Of a stretch of DNA of 64,000 nucleotides, positions 54,493 through 61,785 are shown in pieces. The position numbers were made by a program, and so were the translations under genes. The DNA is from Limnoglobus roseus (GTDB lineage Bacteria > Planctomycetota > Planctomycetia > Gemmatales > Gemmataceae): NCBI RefSeq assembly GCF_008254045.1, contig NZ_CP042425.1, positions 6,944,001 to 7,008,000 of the forward strand. Reading direction: 5' to 3'. The notes under the pieces are model-generated. The model had not been told where the DNA came from. It saw nothing but the letters and a program-made list of their open reading frames with translations, and made no database searches. Numbering within the stretch: position 1 is the first letter of the stretch; each line of letters opens with the position of its first letter.

Positions 54493-55224
54493 ATGCCCTC
54501 ACCGCCGACCGCTTACCCTCGCTTCTTCGACGACGCCTCCCGGCAGTCCTACGACGAGGCCGAACACTGCGAATCATACGAGACTAACCCTGGGGTCTGC
54601 ATCCTCCCCTCCGGCGAACCGGAGCCGACCGACCCCGAGAAGAGGAAGCTCTGGAAGCCGGTCGTGGCGATCAAGCTCCACGAACCCTATCGGCTCCGCC
54701 GGTCCCAGCACAGCTACGACCGGCAGAACACGCCGCCGCTGTTGCCGAAGGTGGCGGACTCGGGGCGATTCATCGCTCTCGGGGGGAGTCATACCTTCGC
54801 CTTCAGCCCGTCCCTGGACGGTCAGTCGGTTCGCTACCGGGGGGCTTGTGACATCACCTTCGTCGAACACGCGAACCTCCGCTGCGTGACCGGCTTCACG
54901 ATTGGGGACGAACCGTATACCGTCGAGCAGCAGCGGCGGATGCAGGTCTCCCCCGGCGTCCCTTACAACGGCGACGAATCGCAGATCATCGTCGAGACCT
55001 CGCCAGAAACCCGAAAAGGCCAGGTCCTCGGCAGCTACATCAACCACGCCGACCCCTACTCGGGGTTGGAAGCCTACGGCGGGTGCTACTCGGTCACGAG
55101 CTGGATTCCCGACACCTGCTTCTCGCAGTCGATGATCTCGGCCGGGGGCCTGCCGGTTCCCAACCCGCCGCCCCCGCCCCCTCCGCCGGCCCTGCCCCCG
55201 TCGCCGGGGTCGCCCCCGCCGTAA
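54493..55224 (+). CDS. Uncharacterised protein with poly-Pro tail
   Basis: A 243-residue protein, beta-rich (GACDITFVEHANLRCVTGFT), with a C-terminal run of about 25 mostly Pro residues (PPPPPPPPALPPSPG). Such tails may be flexible linkers in structural proteins. Starts three bases after the previous stop, so it is probably translated by coupling. No family recognised. Confidence 0.63.
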   Translation: MPSPPTAYPRFFDDASRQSYDEAEHCESYETNPGVCILPSGEPEPTDPEKRKLWKPVVAIKLHEPYRLRRSQHSYDRQNTPPLLPKVADSGRFIALGGSHTFAFSPSLDGQSVRYRGACDITFVEHANLRCVTGFTIGDEPYTVEQQRRMQVSPGVPYNGDESQIIVETSPETRKGQVLGSYINHADPYSGLEAYGGCYSVTSWIPDTCFSQSMISAGGLPVPNPPPPPPPPALPPSPGSPPP

Positions 55225-55302
55225 TTCGCTCGACGGCGGATTCGGCGAAAGGTACGCTGAGGGGAAGCGAATACCCCTGAGCGTCGTCGCGGAGAGCGTC
55301 TC

Positions 55303-55554
55303 GTGGACAGCAACTGCCTCTATTGCGGGAAAGCCGGCGTCCTCGGCGTGACGCTCCAGCGGGCCGTCTACGGCGGGAACCACTTCAAGGGGAGCGAAGT
55401 CGTGGACGTGTGCGAGGAGTGCTACCCGAAGCACCAGAAGTCGAGGAAGACGGACTACTCCGTCTTCTTCTGGGTGTTCCTCTTCATCGGTAGCATCCTC
55501 TTTCTTCGGGTCTTTCACGAAGTCTTGGTCGAGATTCAGAAGCTCTTCCGCTGA
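55303..55554 (+). CDS. Small zinc-finger membrane protein
   Basis: An 83-residue protein with GTG start after GGAGAG. The N-terminus has CLYCGKAG and the middle VCEECYPKH, a CxxC...CxxC zinc-binding pair. The C-terminal 35 residues form one transmembrane helix (VFFWVFLFIGSILFLRVF). Zinc-knob/membrane pairs of this size are seen in phage holin-region genes and in bacteria; role unknown. A terminator follows. Confidence 0.62.
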   Translation: MDSNCLYCGKAGVLGVTLQRAVYGGNHFKGSEVVDVCEECYPKHQKSRKTDYSVFFWVFLFIGSILFLRVFHEVLVEIQKLFR

Positions 55555-55579
55555 CCCGTTCCCCCTCGCCGACCCTTCG

Positions 55580-55619
55580 CCCGCCGCGTTCGAGACTTCC
55601 TCTCGGCCGGCGGGTTTTT
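55580..55619 (+). terminator. Intrinsic terminator of the rightward operon
   Basis: Stem CCCGCCG (55580-55586) with CGGCGGG (55608-55614), followed by TTTTTC. It lies 26 bases after the zinc-membrane gene stop. Confidence 0.75.
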
Positions 55620-55651
55620 CTCATTTCCCATCCCCATCTCCCCCGCCGCCT

Positions 55652-56221
55652 ATGACCGTCCCCAACTTCAACGTGCAGCACCCCGCCTCCGGCCCGGCCG
55701 ACGTGTGGATGAAACTCGGCGCGAACGCCTGGGGCCAGCTCGGCTACACCGAGACCGGCGTGCGGATCGACTTCGTCCCGGAGTGGATCGCGATGCCGAC
55801 GGACCGCCGGGGGCCGACCGGGGCCGATTTCCGCGTCACCGGCGGCGAGACGGCGAACGTCGTCCTCACCCTCGCCGAGTGGGACGTGGCCTTCTACGAG
55901 GCGGCCAAGTCGCGGACGCGGAACGCCTCCGGGGCCGGGTTCTACGACCGCCGGGACATCGGCGGCTACGCGACGGGGGCGCTCCAGATCGCCGTGCGGC
56001 ACCAGTTCTACGGCTCCGTCGCCGCGACGCCGGGCCTGCCGCCGGGGTACCTGTTCCCGAACTGCTTCATCACCCCCCACTCGCTCTCGCCGATCGGGAC
56101 GCGGTCGCCGAAGTTGGCGATCAGCTTCGAGGCCGAGCCGATCTTCGACGGGGGCTTGGGCGGGTGGCTGTTGTACTCGACGGCGACGAGTTTCTTCGGC
56201 TCCCTCCCGGCTCCCTGCTAG
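55652..56221 (+). CDS. Phage tail-tube-like protein
   Basis: A 189-residue protein whose first half follows the pattern of phage major tail tube proteins: GPADVWMKLGANAWGQLGYTE, GVRIDFVPEWIAMPTD, then FRVTGGETANVVLTLAEWDV. The second half is a beta-rich C-terminal part (GALQIAVRHQFYG, LAISFEAEPIFDGG). No ribosome-binding site is obvious. It is separated from the operon upstream by a terminator, so may have its own promoter. Tube proteins polymerise into the tail or into tail-like tubes; lack of other recognisable tail genes makes its role uncertain. Confidence 0.65.
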   Translation: MTVPNFNVQHPASGPADVWMKLGANAWGQLGYTETGVRIDFVPEWIAMPTDRRGPTGADFRVTGGETANVVLTLAEWDVAFYEAAKSRTRNASGAGFYDRRDIGGYATGALQIAVRHQFYGSVAATPGLPPGYLFPNCFITPHSLSPIGTRSPKLAISFEAEPIFDGGLGGWLLYSTATSFFGSLPAPC

Positions 56222-56470
56222 CGGGGGCGACGAGTAGCGGCCGGCCGATCAGCCACCCCCACAGTCAGCGGTTCCCAGACGCGACGGAGACGGAAGGCCT
56301 CGCCGAGTTGTACTGCTACTTGGAATGGATGGCGTAGGTGAAGGCGGCCCGTTCCCACCGCCTCAGGCACTTCGTGCTGCGTCATCTAAAACGTCGCGGC
56401 GCGTTGCGGCACCTCTTCCCGCGAGAGAACATCATCGTTAAAGTTACGCCATAGAAGGAGGATGGGCCGT

Positions 56471-58015
56471 ATGCCTAGTCCGATCCCCTACGCATACGTA
56501 CGGACACTCGAACTTGAGGGAACCCATCCCGAGGATGCCGGGTGCTGGCCGATTACACATCTTCGGATGATGTTCGGTGAAGGTGAGCCTTCTCAAGATA
56601 GCCCCGATTACTGGCTTCCGGTCATCCGGCCCGGATTGTTTCCCAATACCCATCCGATAGAGCCGGGGCAGCTCTGGCGTAACGTCTTCTACAGAAGAGT
56701 CCGGTCTTCGATCGAATGCCGGCATTTGTTGCTATCAAAGCACCCTGTCAGCACCCCGATACAGATGACGCGAGCATGGGTAGCCCCAATCGGAGGTGTA
56801 ATTCCTGACCCGATTGAGGGTGAATGGTTGTCTTCCGAGACGCATAGCGTCACTTTCAAGCCGGACGAATCTCCTCCAGGGCGCTTGCGATTTAAGAACG
56901 GTTGGGATGAAGAGTCGCTTGGTTATCGTTGGGGCGACAATGGATGGGGACAGTTTTCCGAAGCATACTTCGACGCCTACAGTTTTGATGCGTGGGCTTT
57001 CTTTCTTCACGATGCCCAACTCGGCAATGTTCGGCAACGAAATCTCGACTCAGTTCGCACATCATCTGCGTGGACTGACAACACCGGAGTTAAGTGGTAT
57101 CGGCTGGTCACTATGAACGGGACAAACAAACCCGGCGACCGCATCGGTTGGTCTTTCGTGGCCGAGAAAAACGGCTTCCTCGAAGTCGAGGAACTCTACG
57201 TTCGGCCTGAGTGGAGGAAAAGGGGTGTTGGTCGGGACTTGGTTGCACGCCTTCAAGAGTTAGCATCGGTGAAGAAGGCCCAGCTCCGGCTCTGGGTTCC
57301 TTTCGCCGATGCCTTTCGCGACAGCCGTGGTACACAAGACGCCCTCCTTGCGATATCCCGGAGGATGGGATTGCGGTTCACGAAAACGCCCGTCCGTTGG
57401 GCCGCATACCTGGCTGAGCCGAACGGCACGAGCGATTTCCCGATCGAGCCAGACCTCTACCCTGAGCTGCTATTCTCAATTCGCCGCATTAGACGAAGGT
57501 ATTTTATCGCTCGACCACCGCCTGCCTTACTTCACGAACTCTTCACGCACGAATGGATTACCAGTGATCGACCTAACCCTCCTGACCCGGTTCCTGAGCA
57601 GTCTCGGCCCCCCTGGAGCGTCTTAGTCGGGGCCGCCCTCTCTAGCGGTGACGGCGTTTTCGCGTTGGCGGCGACGCCGAGCAGTTCGCGATCTGGGCCG
57701 ACGGCCCATAGCCCCCGGCCCACAGTCGCGAGGGGGGAGCCGAAGCCGACTGGCAGAAAGCGACCCGTCGCCCTCTCCTCTTCGTCTCCTTCGCGGTCGG
57801 CGTCTCGATCGGCGATTCTGTGGCGGGGGCGGCCCAGCGGGGCGGCGATGGGTCGGCGATCTCGTCTTGGGCAAAGAGTAGCCGTCGAGGGGACGCCGAA
57901 GCCGCGGGGGCGGGGACCCAGTCCCCGCCCCCTTCTCCTCTGGGAATGGGTAGGCGAGGCCGCGGGTGAGGCTACTCTTTGCCGAGGACGAGGTCTAACG
58001 CCCAGCAGCCTTTGA
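56471..58015 (+). CDS. GNAT acetyltransferase fusion with low-complexity tail
   Basis: A protein of 514 residues as read. Residues 1-215 are unrecognised (WPITHLRMMFGEGEP, NGWGQFSEAYFDAYSFDAW). About 225-305 is a GNAT domain: FLEVEELYVRPEWRKRGVGRD contains the acetyl-CoA loop RKRGVG. From about residue 390 the sequence becomes Ser/Pro/Arg-rich and a terminator-like hairpin lies inside it, so the true stop may be lost through a frameshift near 57640. AGGAGG is nine bases before the ATG at 56471. Base composition of the first 1150 bases is lower in GC than the surroundings, suggesting later acquisition. The end overlaps the convergent gene by 44 bases. Confidence 0.55.
   Translation: MPSPIPYAYVRTLELEGTHPEDAGCWPITHLRMMFGEGEPSQDSPDYWLPVIRPGLFPNTHPIEPGQLWRNVFYRRVRSSIECRHLLLSKHPVSTPIQMTRAWVAPIGGVIPDPIEGEWLSSETHSVTFKPDESPPGRLRFKNGWDEESLGYRWGDNGWGQFSEAYFDAYSFDAWAFFLHDAQLGNVRQRNLDSVRTSSAWTDNTGVKWYRLVTMNGTNKPGDRIGWSFVAEKNGFLEVEELYVRPEWRKRGVGRDLVARLQELASVKKAQLRLWVPFADAFRDSRGTQDALLAISRRMGLRFTKTPVRWAAYLAEPNGTSDFPIEPDLYPELLFSIRRIRRRYFIARPPPALLHELFTHEWITSDRPNPPDPVPEQSRPPWSVLVGAALSSGDGVFALAATPSSSRSGPTAHSPRPTVARGEPKPTGRKRPVALSSSSPSRSASRSAILWRGRPSGAAMGRRSRLGQRVAVEGTPKPRGRGPSPRPLLLWEWVGEAAGEATLCRGRGLTPSSL
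57906..57932 (+). terminator. Terminator-like hairpin inside the GNAT reading frame
   Basis: Perfect 12-bp stem (57906-57917, 57921-57932) with a CCA loop and a TTCTCCTCT tail. Confidence 0.55.
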
Positions 58016-58685
58016 CGTGGGGGCCGTCGCTTCGCAGGTGGTTTAGAAGGTCGGCGTTCTCGCACCCCGCGTCTTCGAGGGCGTCGGCGAGAATCGGCAG
58101 TCGGTCGAAGGCGCGGTCGGCGTAGATCCCTTCCGCGAGGCCGACGGCGGTGGTGGTGAGCCAGGATGGGGAGAAGGTGACGGGGCGGAACGGGTTGCCG
58201 AAGATGTCCCGATAGATAAAGCCCGTACCTTGCAGTATGTCGTTTCTAGCCTCTTGAGTCAGTTTAGCGGCAGGCGTCTCGTCAAGCTCAGGTCCGTCGA
58301 ACCCCAACATACAGACTTTGAAAACGAGTCCTGCACCGATCTGGGCCACCTCGGCAGCGGCAGCTAATTTGAACGCTTCCTTCACGAACTGACGGGCTTT
58401 TCCATGCGCTTCGCTCAAGTGCGTATCGGCCTTCTGCTGAAGTTCCGAAAGGGCGATACGGGCCGCGTCAGCAATCCGCTTTAGTTCCTGAAGATTAGCC
58501 AACCCATCTGCGGCTCGCTCAGCCGCATCAACCAAATCTCGACTACGCTGGTCAACCAGCAGATTCCAACAGTTTCGACTCTGAGCGACCTCGACAAGCT
58601 CAATTTTGCGGTCAATCATTCTCCCTTGCAGGAAGTTCCGCATCGGCGTCGGATCGTTCGCCGCCAGCCATTCCGCTTCCGTCAT
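57972..58685 (-). CDS. Gemmata-type paralogous protein, ADALEDAGC module
   Basis: A 237-residue protein. It shares MTEAEWLAANDPTPM at the start and RDIFGNPFRPVTFSPSWLT, LPILADALEDAGCENADLL and GPHVKGCWALDLVLGK at the end with the 36732 protein, but the middle (SRNCWNLLVDQRSRDLVDAA, QKADTHLSEAHGKARQF) is entirely different and longer. GAGGGG precedes the start. Same ends with exchanged centres in one element suggests cassette-like diversification. Function unknown. Confidence 0.75.
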   Translation of the reverse strand: MTEAEWLAANDPTPMRNFLQGRMIDRKIELVEVAQSRNCWNLLVDQRSRDLVDAAERAADGLANLQELKRIADAARIALSELQQKADTHLSEAHGKARQFVKEAFKLAAAAEVAQIGAGLVFKVCMLGFDGPELDETPAAKLTQEARNDILQGTGFIYRDIFGNPFRPVTFSPSWLTTTAVGLAEGIYADRAFDRLPILADALEDAGCENADLLNHLRSDGPHVKGCWALDLVLGKE

Positions 58686-59180
58686 CTCTCAGCCCCTCGG
58701 GACTCGATCACCTCAACGATACCAGACAGCAAGGGCGAGAAACAGTCTCGGAACGGACTCAACCCTCTGGGACGCCGCCGCCTCTCAGATTCTGATCCAG
58801 GCGAAGGCGACGGTCGTCTACGGCGTCCGCGAGGTAGCGGTGCCCAAGCCCGCGACCCGGCTCCTGCGGCTGGTGAAGCTGACCCCCGGCGGGGACGCCG
58901 AAGGCGACTCTTACGACGTGGTGTGCGAGACGGGGGGACAGGGGCGACGAAGTAGGAGACGCAGATCGTGACGAAGACCCCGAGGGGACCCCGCCCCGGA
59001 GACGGCCCGCTGCTTCGATCAATTTCGGGACGCCCCGAAGACGATCTCGGCGTCTTTGAGGGCGACGGGCGGTTCAGGGGGAGCGGGCGTCACTGTCGGC
59101 AGAGTAGTTTTTGGGTGTGACACTTCTTCTTGACTGTCATAAACTACCAAAGTCCCGTCCCCCTAACAGGAACCGCTCCA
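58686..59180 (+). pseudogene. Spacer with possible gene remnant (58765-58971)
   Basis: An open stretch without start encodes TLWDAAASQILIQAKATVVY and GVREVAVPKPATRLLRLVKL with coding-like codon rhythm, then degenerates into Arg codons. It has no start or partner, so I treat it as a remnant. The rest of this 500-base interval shows no gene. Confidence 0.35.
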
Positions 59181-59576
59181 ATGCCGAAAGAAATCGACCT
59201 GTCCGCGTTCATCAAGGAACTCAACGCCGCGAAGCCGGGTGCCTTCCACACGACGTACATGAAACTCCCGACGGGGGTGACGAAGAACCTCGCCAAACTC
59301 GCCCTCGACAACGGCGTCTCCCTCTCCTACCAGATCCGCAACTCGGTCGAAGAATACGTCGCCGCCCTCACCTCGGGCGTCTGTCTCAAGTTCGACCCGC
59401 CCCTCCTCGCCCACTTGGACTTGGCCGCCGAGAACCTCGGTTTGGACCGCCCCGCCCTCGTCTCGCTCATCGTCGCCGAACACATCACGGACTACCTGAC
59501 GAAGAGCCTCGGGAAGCTGGAGCAGCGGAAGGAACTGGAATCGCGAATCAAGGCGGCGACGAAGCCCGCAAAGTGA
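59181..59576 (+). CDS. Ribbon-helix-helix-like regulator
   Basis: A 131-residue protein starting MPKEIDLSAFIKELNAAKPG. Two short repeats look RHH-like: KLPTGVTKNLAKLALDNGVS and LDLAAENLGLDRPALVSLI, a strand followed by two helices each, as in CopG-type dimeric regulators here fused in tandem. Ends basic (ESRIKAATKPAK). AGGA lies ten bases before the start; a longer start would add 17 residues. A strong terminator follows. Likely DNA-binding, possibly control of excision or late genes (inference). Confidence 0.6.
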   Translation: MPKEIDLSAFIKELNAAKPGAFHTTYMKLPTGVTKNLAKLALDNGVSLSYQIRNSVEEYVAALTSGVCLKFDPPLLAHLDLAAENLGLDRPALVSLIVAEHITDYLTKSLGKLEQRKELESRIKAATKPAK

Positions 59577-59596
59577 GCTGACGACGATCGACACGG

Positions 59597-59631
59597 CGGC
59601 GGCTGGGAAATCCCAGCCGCCGTTTCTCATT
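59597..59631 (+). terminator. Intrinsic terminator
   Basis: Perfect 12-bp arms (59597-59608, 59611-59622) and a TTTCTCATTT tail, 20 bases after the RHH-like gene. Confidence 0.85.
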
Positions 59632-59687
59632 TCTGGACCCACCTCGAAGAATCGATCCGCTTGTCATTATCTTAACCATTTTAAGCA

Positions 59688-59716
59688 TTGACACATTATA
59701 ACTTGTCTCTTACGAT
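59688..59716 (+). promoter_or_regulatory. Predicted sigma70-type promoter
   Basis: TTGACA, 17-base spacer, TACGAT, in a local AT-rich stretch (59655-59716). It drives the genes from 59795 rightward. Confidence 0.7.
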
Positions 59717-59794
59717 GCTGGTGTCCCTTTACTTCGAACTGAGGCGGGGCCACTCGGCTGCGGACAAATCGAGATCCCCTACCCGGAGGCAGCG

Positions 59795-60106
59795 ATGCTG
59801 AGATTGCAGTCGAGCATTTTGATCGAAGGCGGCGAGATGATCTTTTCCGTCAACCTGCCCGCGAAAAGGGAGTCGATCGACGACCTCTTCCTCCTCGCCT
59901 GCCGGTGTCGCCGTCATCTGATTCCGATGGAAGTTCCTTCCCCCGACGACGCCGACTTCCGGCGCGAAGTTCAGCAGACGCTCACCCGTGCCGGATTCGC
60001 CCGCGACTGGTCAACGGTGGGGAACGCCTACGAGACGTGGCGGCCGAGAAGCAAGCCGCCGATTCGATCGGCTCCCCGGAAGGGGGCAGCGAAGGCGGGG
60101 GCGTAA
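59795..60106 (+). CDS. Small unknown protein before the sigma-like gene
   Basis: A 103-residue protein (MLRLQSSILIEGGEMIFSVN) with a charged basic tail (RSAPRKGAAKAGA). GGAGG lies nine bases upstream. The core FRREVQQTLTRAGFARDWST looks helical. It is followed 49 bases later by the sigma-like gene, so they are probably co-transcribed. No family recognised. Confidence 0.6.
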   Translation: MLRLQSSILIEGGEMIFSVNLPAKRESIDDLFLLACRCRRHLIPMEVPSPDDADFRREVQQTLTRAGFARDWSTVGNAYETWRPRSKPPIRSAPRKGAAKAGA

Positions 60107-60155
60107 AGGCGACGGGGGGTGTCGAGTCGGAAACTCTGAGGAAGGGACGGGGCCG

Positions 60156-61052
60156 ATGAATCAGGGGTGTGAACCAGAAACGGACGCGGTCGCAGACGTG
60201 CCGGATGACGTGAGGTCCGCGTTTATCAAACTCGAAGCGACCCAAGAGGCTGTCGATCAAGGATACCAAGAGGATTTGGCGGTCGCGCCAGCCGGTATCA
60301 CGGCCGAGCGACTGAGACAGATCCAAGATTTTCACTCGCGGCATCGTCGCGTATTGCTAATCTGGCCGGCGACGATGCGGAAGGAGAAAAAGTACAACGC
60401 CTTGACCGACGGCCTGAACCCAGACGAGGTTACACAAGCGCTTCAAGAGGGCTTGGCGTGGGCCGCTTACCTCTGGGAGAACGAGGGCGACGCCTTCTCC
60501 TTCGCTATGGGGTGCTGCTCGAACTATGTGAGAAAGGCGAGGAGTAGAAAGCTGGCCGAGCTGAACTGGCGGAAGGGCATCAACAAGCTCTTTCGGAAAC
60601 GCCGCCGGAAACTGATTCAAGAAGCCGGGACCGATGAAAGTCTTCGCCTTACGTGGTCCTCAGACCCCCCCGCGCCCCTTCGGAAGTCAAAGCTACTGGA
60701 GAGTCTATCCGAACGGGACCGGGAGTTTTTGGTCCTGATCTACGAGGGCGACCTGGGGCCGAGCGAAGCTGCGAGACGGACGAAGACGAGTTGCGAGTAC
60801 AACACGGCTTTGCGGCGAAAGAATAGGCTGCTCGCGCGACTCGGAAGAACCTTGTGCGAGTCCCTTCAAACCGTAATGTCTCGACCCGATTCGGAGTGGG
60901 AGTCGCACCCCATTTTTCGTCTGCTCAAAAACGCCTACGGCCGAGAGGGGGCGATTGACAGGATACAAGAGTCGAGTTTGAAGTCGGAAGCCCCTGACGA
61001 TTCGGACGATCTCGATCTCTCCGTCGAGACCGTGGCCCCGCCCTGTCACTAG
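60156..61052 (+). CDS. Sigma-factor-like regulator
   Basis: A 298-residue protein. The C-terminal part from about 180 resembles sigma region 4: LESLSERDREFLVLIYEGDL, GPSEAARRTKTSCEYNTALR, RKNRLLARLG, a helix-turn-helix. The middle (ALQEGLAWAAYLWENEGDAF, SFAMGCCSNYVRKARSRKL) could be a region 2-like helical bundle, with less certainty. Such genes often control late functions in phage-like elements. Start chosen at 60156 after GAGGAAGGG; a longer in-frame start adds a basic unconserved 56 residues. Which promoters it uses cannot be read from sequence. Confidence 0.6.
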   Translation: MNQGCEPETDAVADVPDDVRSAFIKLEATQEAVDQGYQEDLAVAPAGITAERLRQIQDFHSRHRRVLLIWPATMRKEKKYNALTDGLNPDEVTQALQEGLAWAAYLWENEGDAFSFAMGCCSNYVRKARSRKLAELNWRKGINKLFRKRRRKLIQEAGTDESLRLTWSSDPPAPLRKSKLLESLSERDREFLVLIYEGDLGPSEAARRTKTSCEYNTALRRKNRLLARLGRTLCESLQTVMSRPDSEWESHPIFRLLKNAYGREGAIDRIQESSLKSEAPDDSDDLDLSVETVAPPCH

Positions 61053-61072
61053 CCGACGCCCCGGAGATTCCC

Positions 61073-61159
61073 GTGACCCCCCCCCCCCCCCCCGACGCCC
61101 TCCTCGCCTCAGTCTTAGACGCCCCTGCCGACAACCTCCCCCGCCGCCTTCTCTGCTGA
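61073..61159 (+). CDS. Truncated TIGR02996 fragment with a C17 tract
   Basis: A 28-residue reading frame with GTG start after GGAG. A run of five prolines encoded by 17 Cs leads into DALLASVLDAPADNLPRR, the start of a repeat-companion domain, followed by LLC and stop. The domain is cut off before its conserved WLEE part, so this is a remnant or a very short peptide. Adding one C, or losing two, would read through in-frame into the next gene. Confidence 0.45.
   Translation: MTPPPPPDALLASVLDAPADNLPRRLLC
61077..61093 (+). repeat. Homopolymeric C17 tract
   Basis: Seventeen consecutive Cs immediately after a GTG-A start context. Long C or G runs slip in replication and in sequencing, so length must be verified. 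Confidence 0.9.
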
Positions 61160-61167
61160 GACTTCTG

Positions 61168-61605
61168 ATGCCCTGCCCGCCGACTCTGTCGCCCCACCTC
61201 GCCCTCCGCCTTCGCGGCGTCGCCCCCGCGGGGAGTTGGACCCTCTCCGTCTCCGCCGATTGCCTCCGCGACGGCGAGCGGTTGCAGTACAACCACGCGC
61301 GGTGGTCGTTCCGCCTCCGCGACGCGGCCCGCGGCGAGGTCGCCCGCGGCGACGAGGTGCTGGCCGCGCGGGGGATGGCCCGGCTCCGGGCGGGGTGGCA
61401 GGGCCTCCGGTACGGCCTCGCCGCCCTCGCCTTCGGCCTCGACCGCACCGGGGCGTCGCCGCCGGGGTTGATCGTCCGCGGCCCCGACCGGGTTCTCCTC
61501 GGCCTCGACGGCGGGGCCTGCGGCCCGGGAACCGCCCCGGACCGCGACGGGTGCTGGGGCCTCCTCGCCCGGCTGGGTCTGACGTGGCAGACGATTTCGG
61601 CGTAA
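61168..61605 (+). CDS. Uncharacterised Arg/Gly/Leu-rich protein
   Basis: A 145-residue protein starting MPCPPTLSPHLALRLRGVAP. It is rich in Arg, Gly, Leu and Ala (ARGMARLRAGWQGLRYGLAA), predicted mostly globular; it ends LLARLGLTWQTISA. No family recognised. It begins eight bases after the TIGR02996 fragment, so coupling or, if the C-tract changes, fusion is possible. A hairpin follows the gene. Confidence 0.5.
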   Translation: MPCPPTLSPHLALRLRGVAPAGSWTLSVSADCLRDGERLQYNHARWSFRLRDAARGEVARGDEVLAARGMARLRAGWQGLRYGLAALAFGLDRTGASPPGLIVRGPDRVLLGLDGGACGPGTAPDRDGCWGLLARLGLTWQTISA

Positions 61606-61617
61606 TAGTCGGCGAGG

Positions 61618-61641
61618 GCGACCGAGGCGGGCCTCGGTCGC
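61618..61641 (+). terminator. Hairpin after the 61168 gene
   Basis: Perfect 10-bp arms (61618-61627, 61632-61641) with loop CGGG; no T-run. The 140 bases from here to the integrase gene hold nothing else. Confidence 0.5.
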
Positions 61642-61785
61642 GGACGGCGACTAAGACGGCGAAGGCGACGCCGTCCCCGTTACCTGTACCGTGGGCCGGG
61701 GGACCGCTGGCGCTCGGCGGCGACCGCGATGAGCCCGACCCGGCCCCTCCTCCCACAGCACCAGCCCCGCCCTCGCAGCCGAAGA

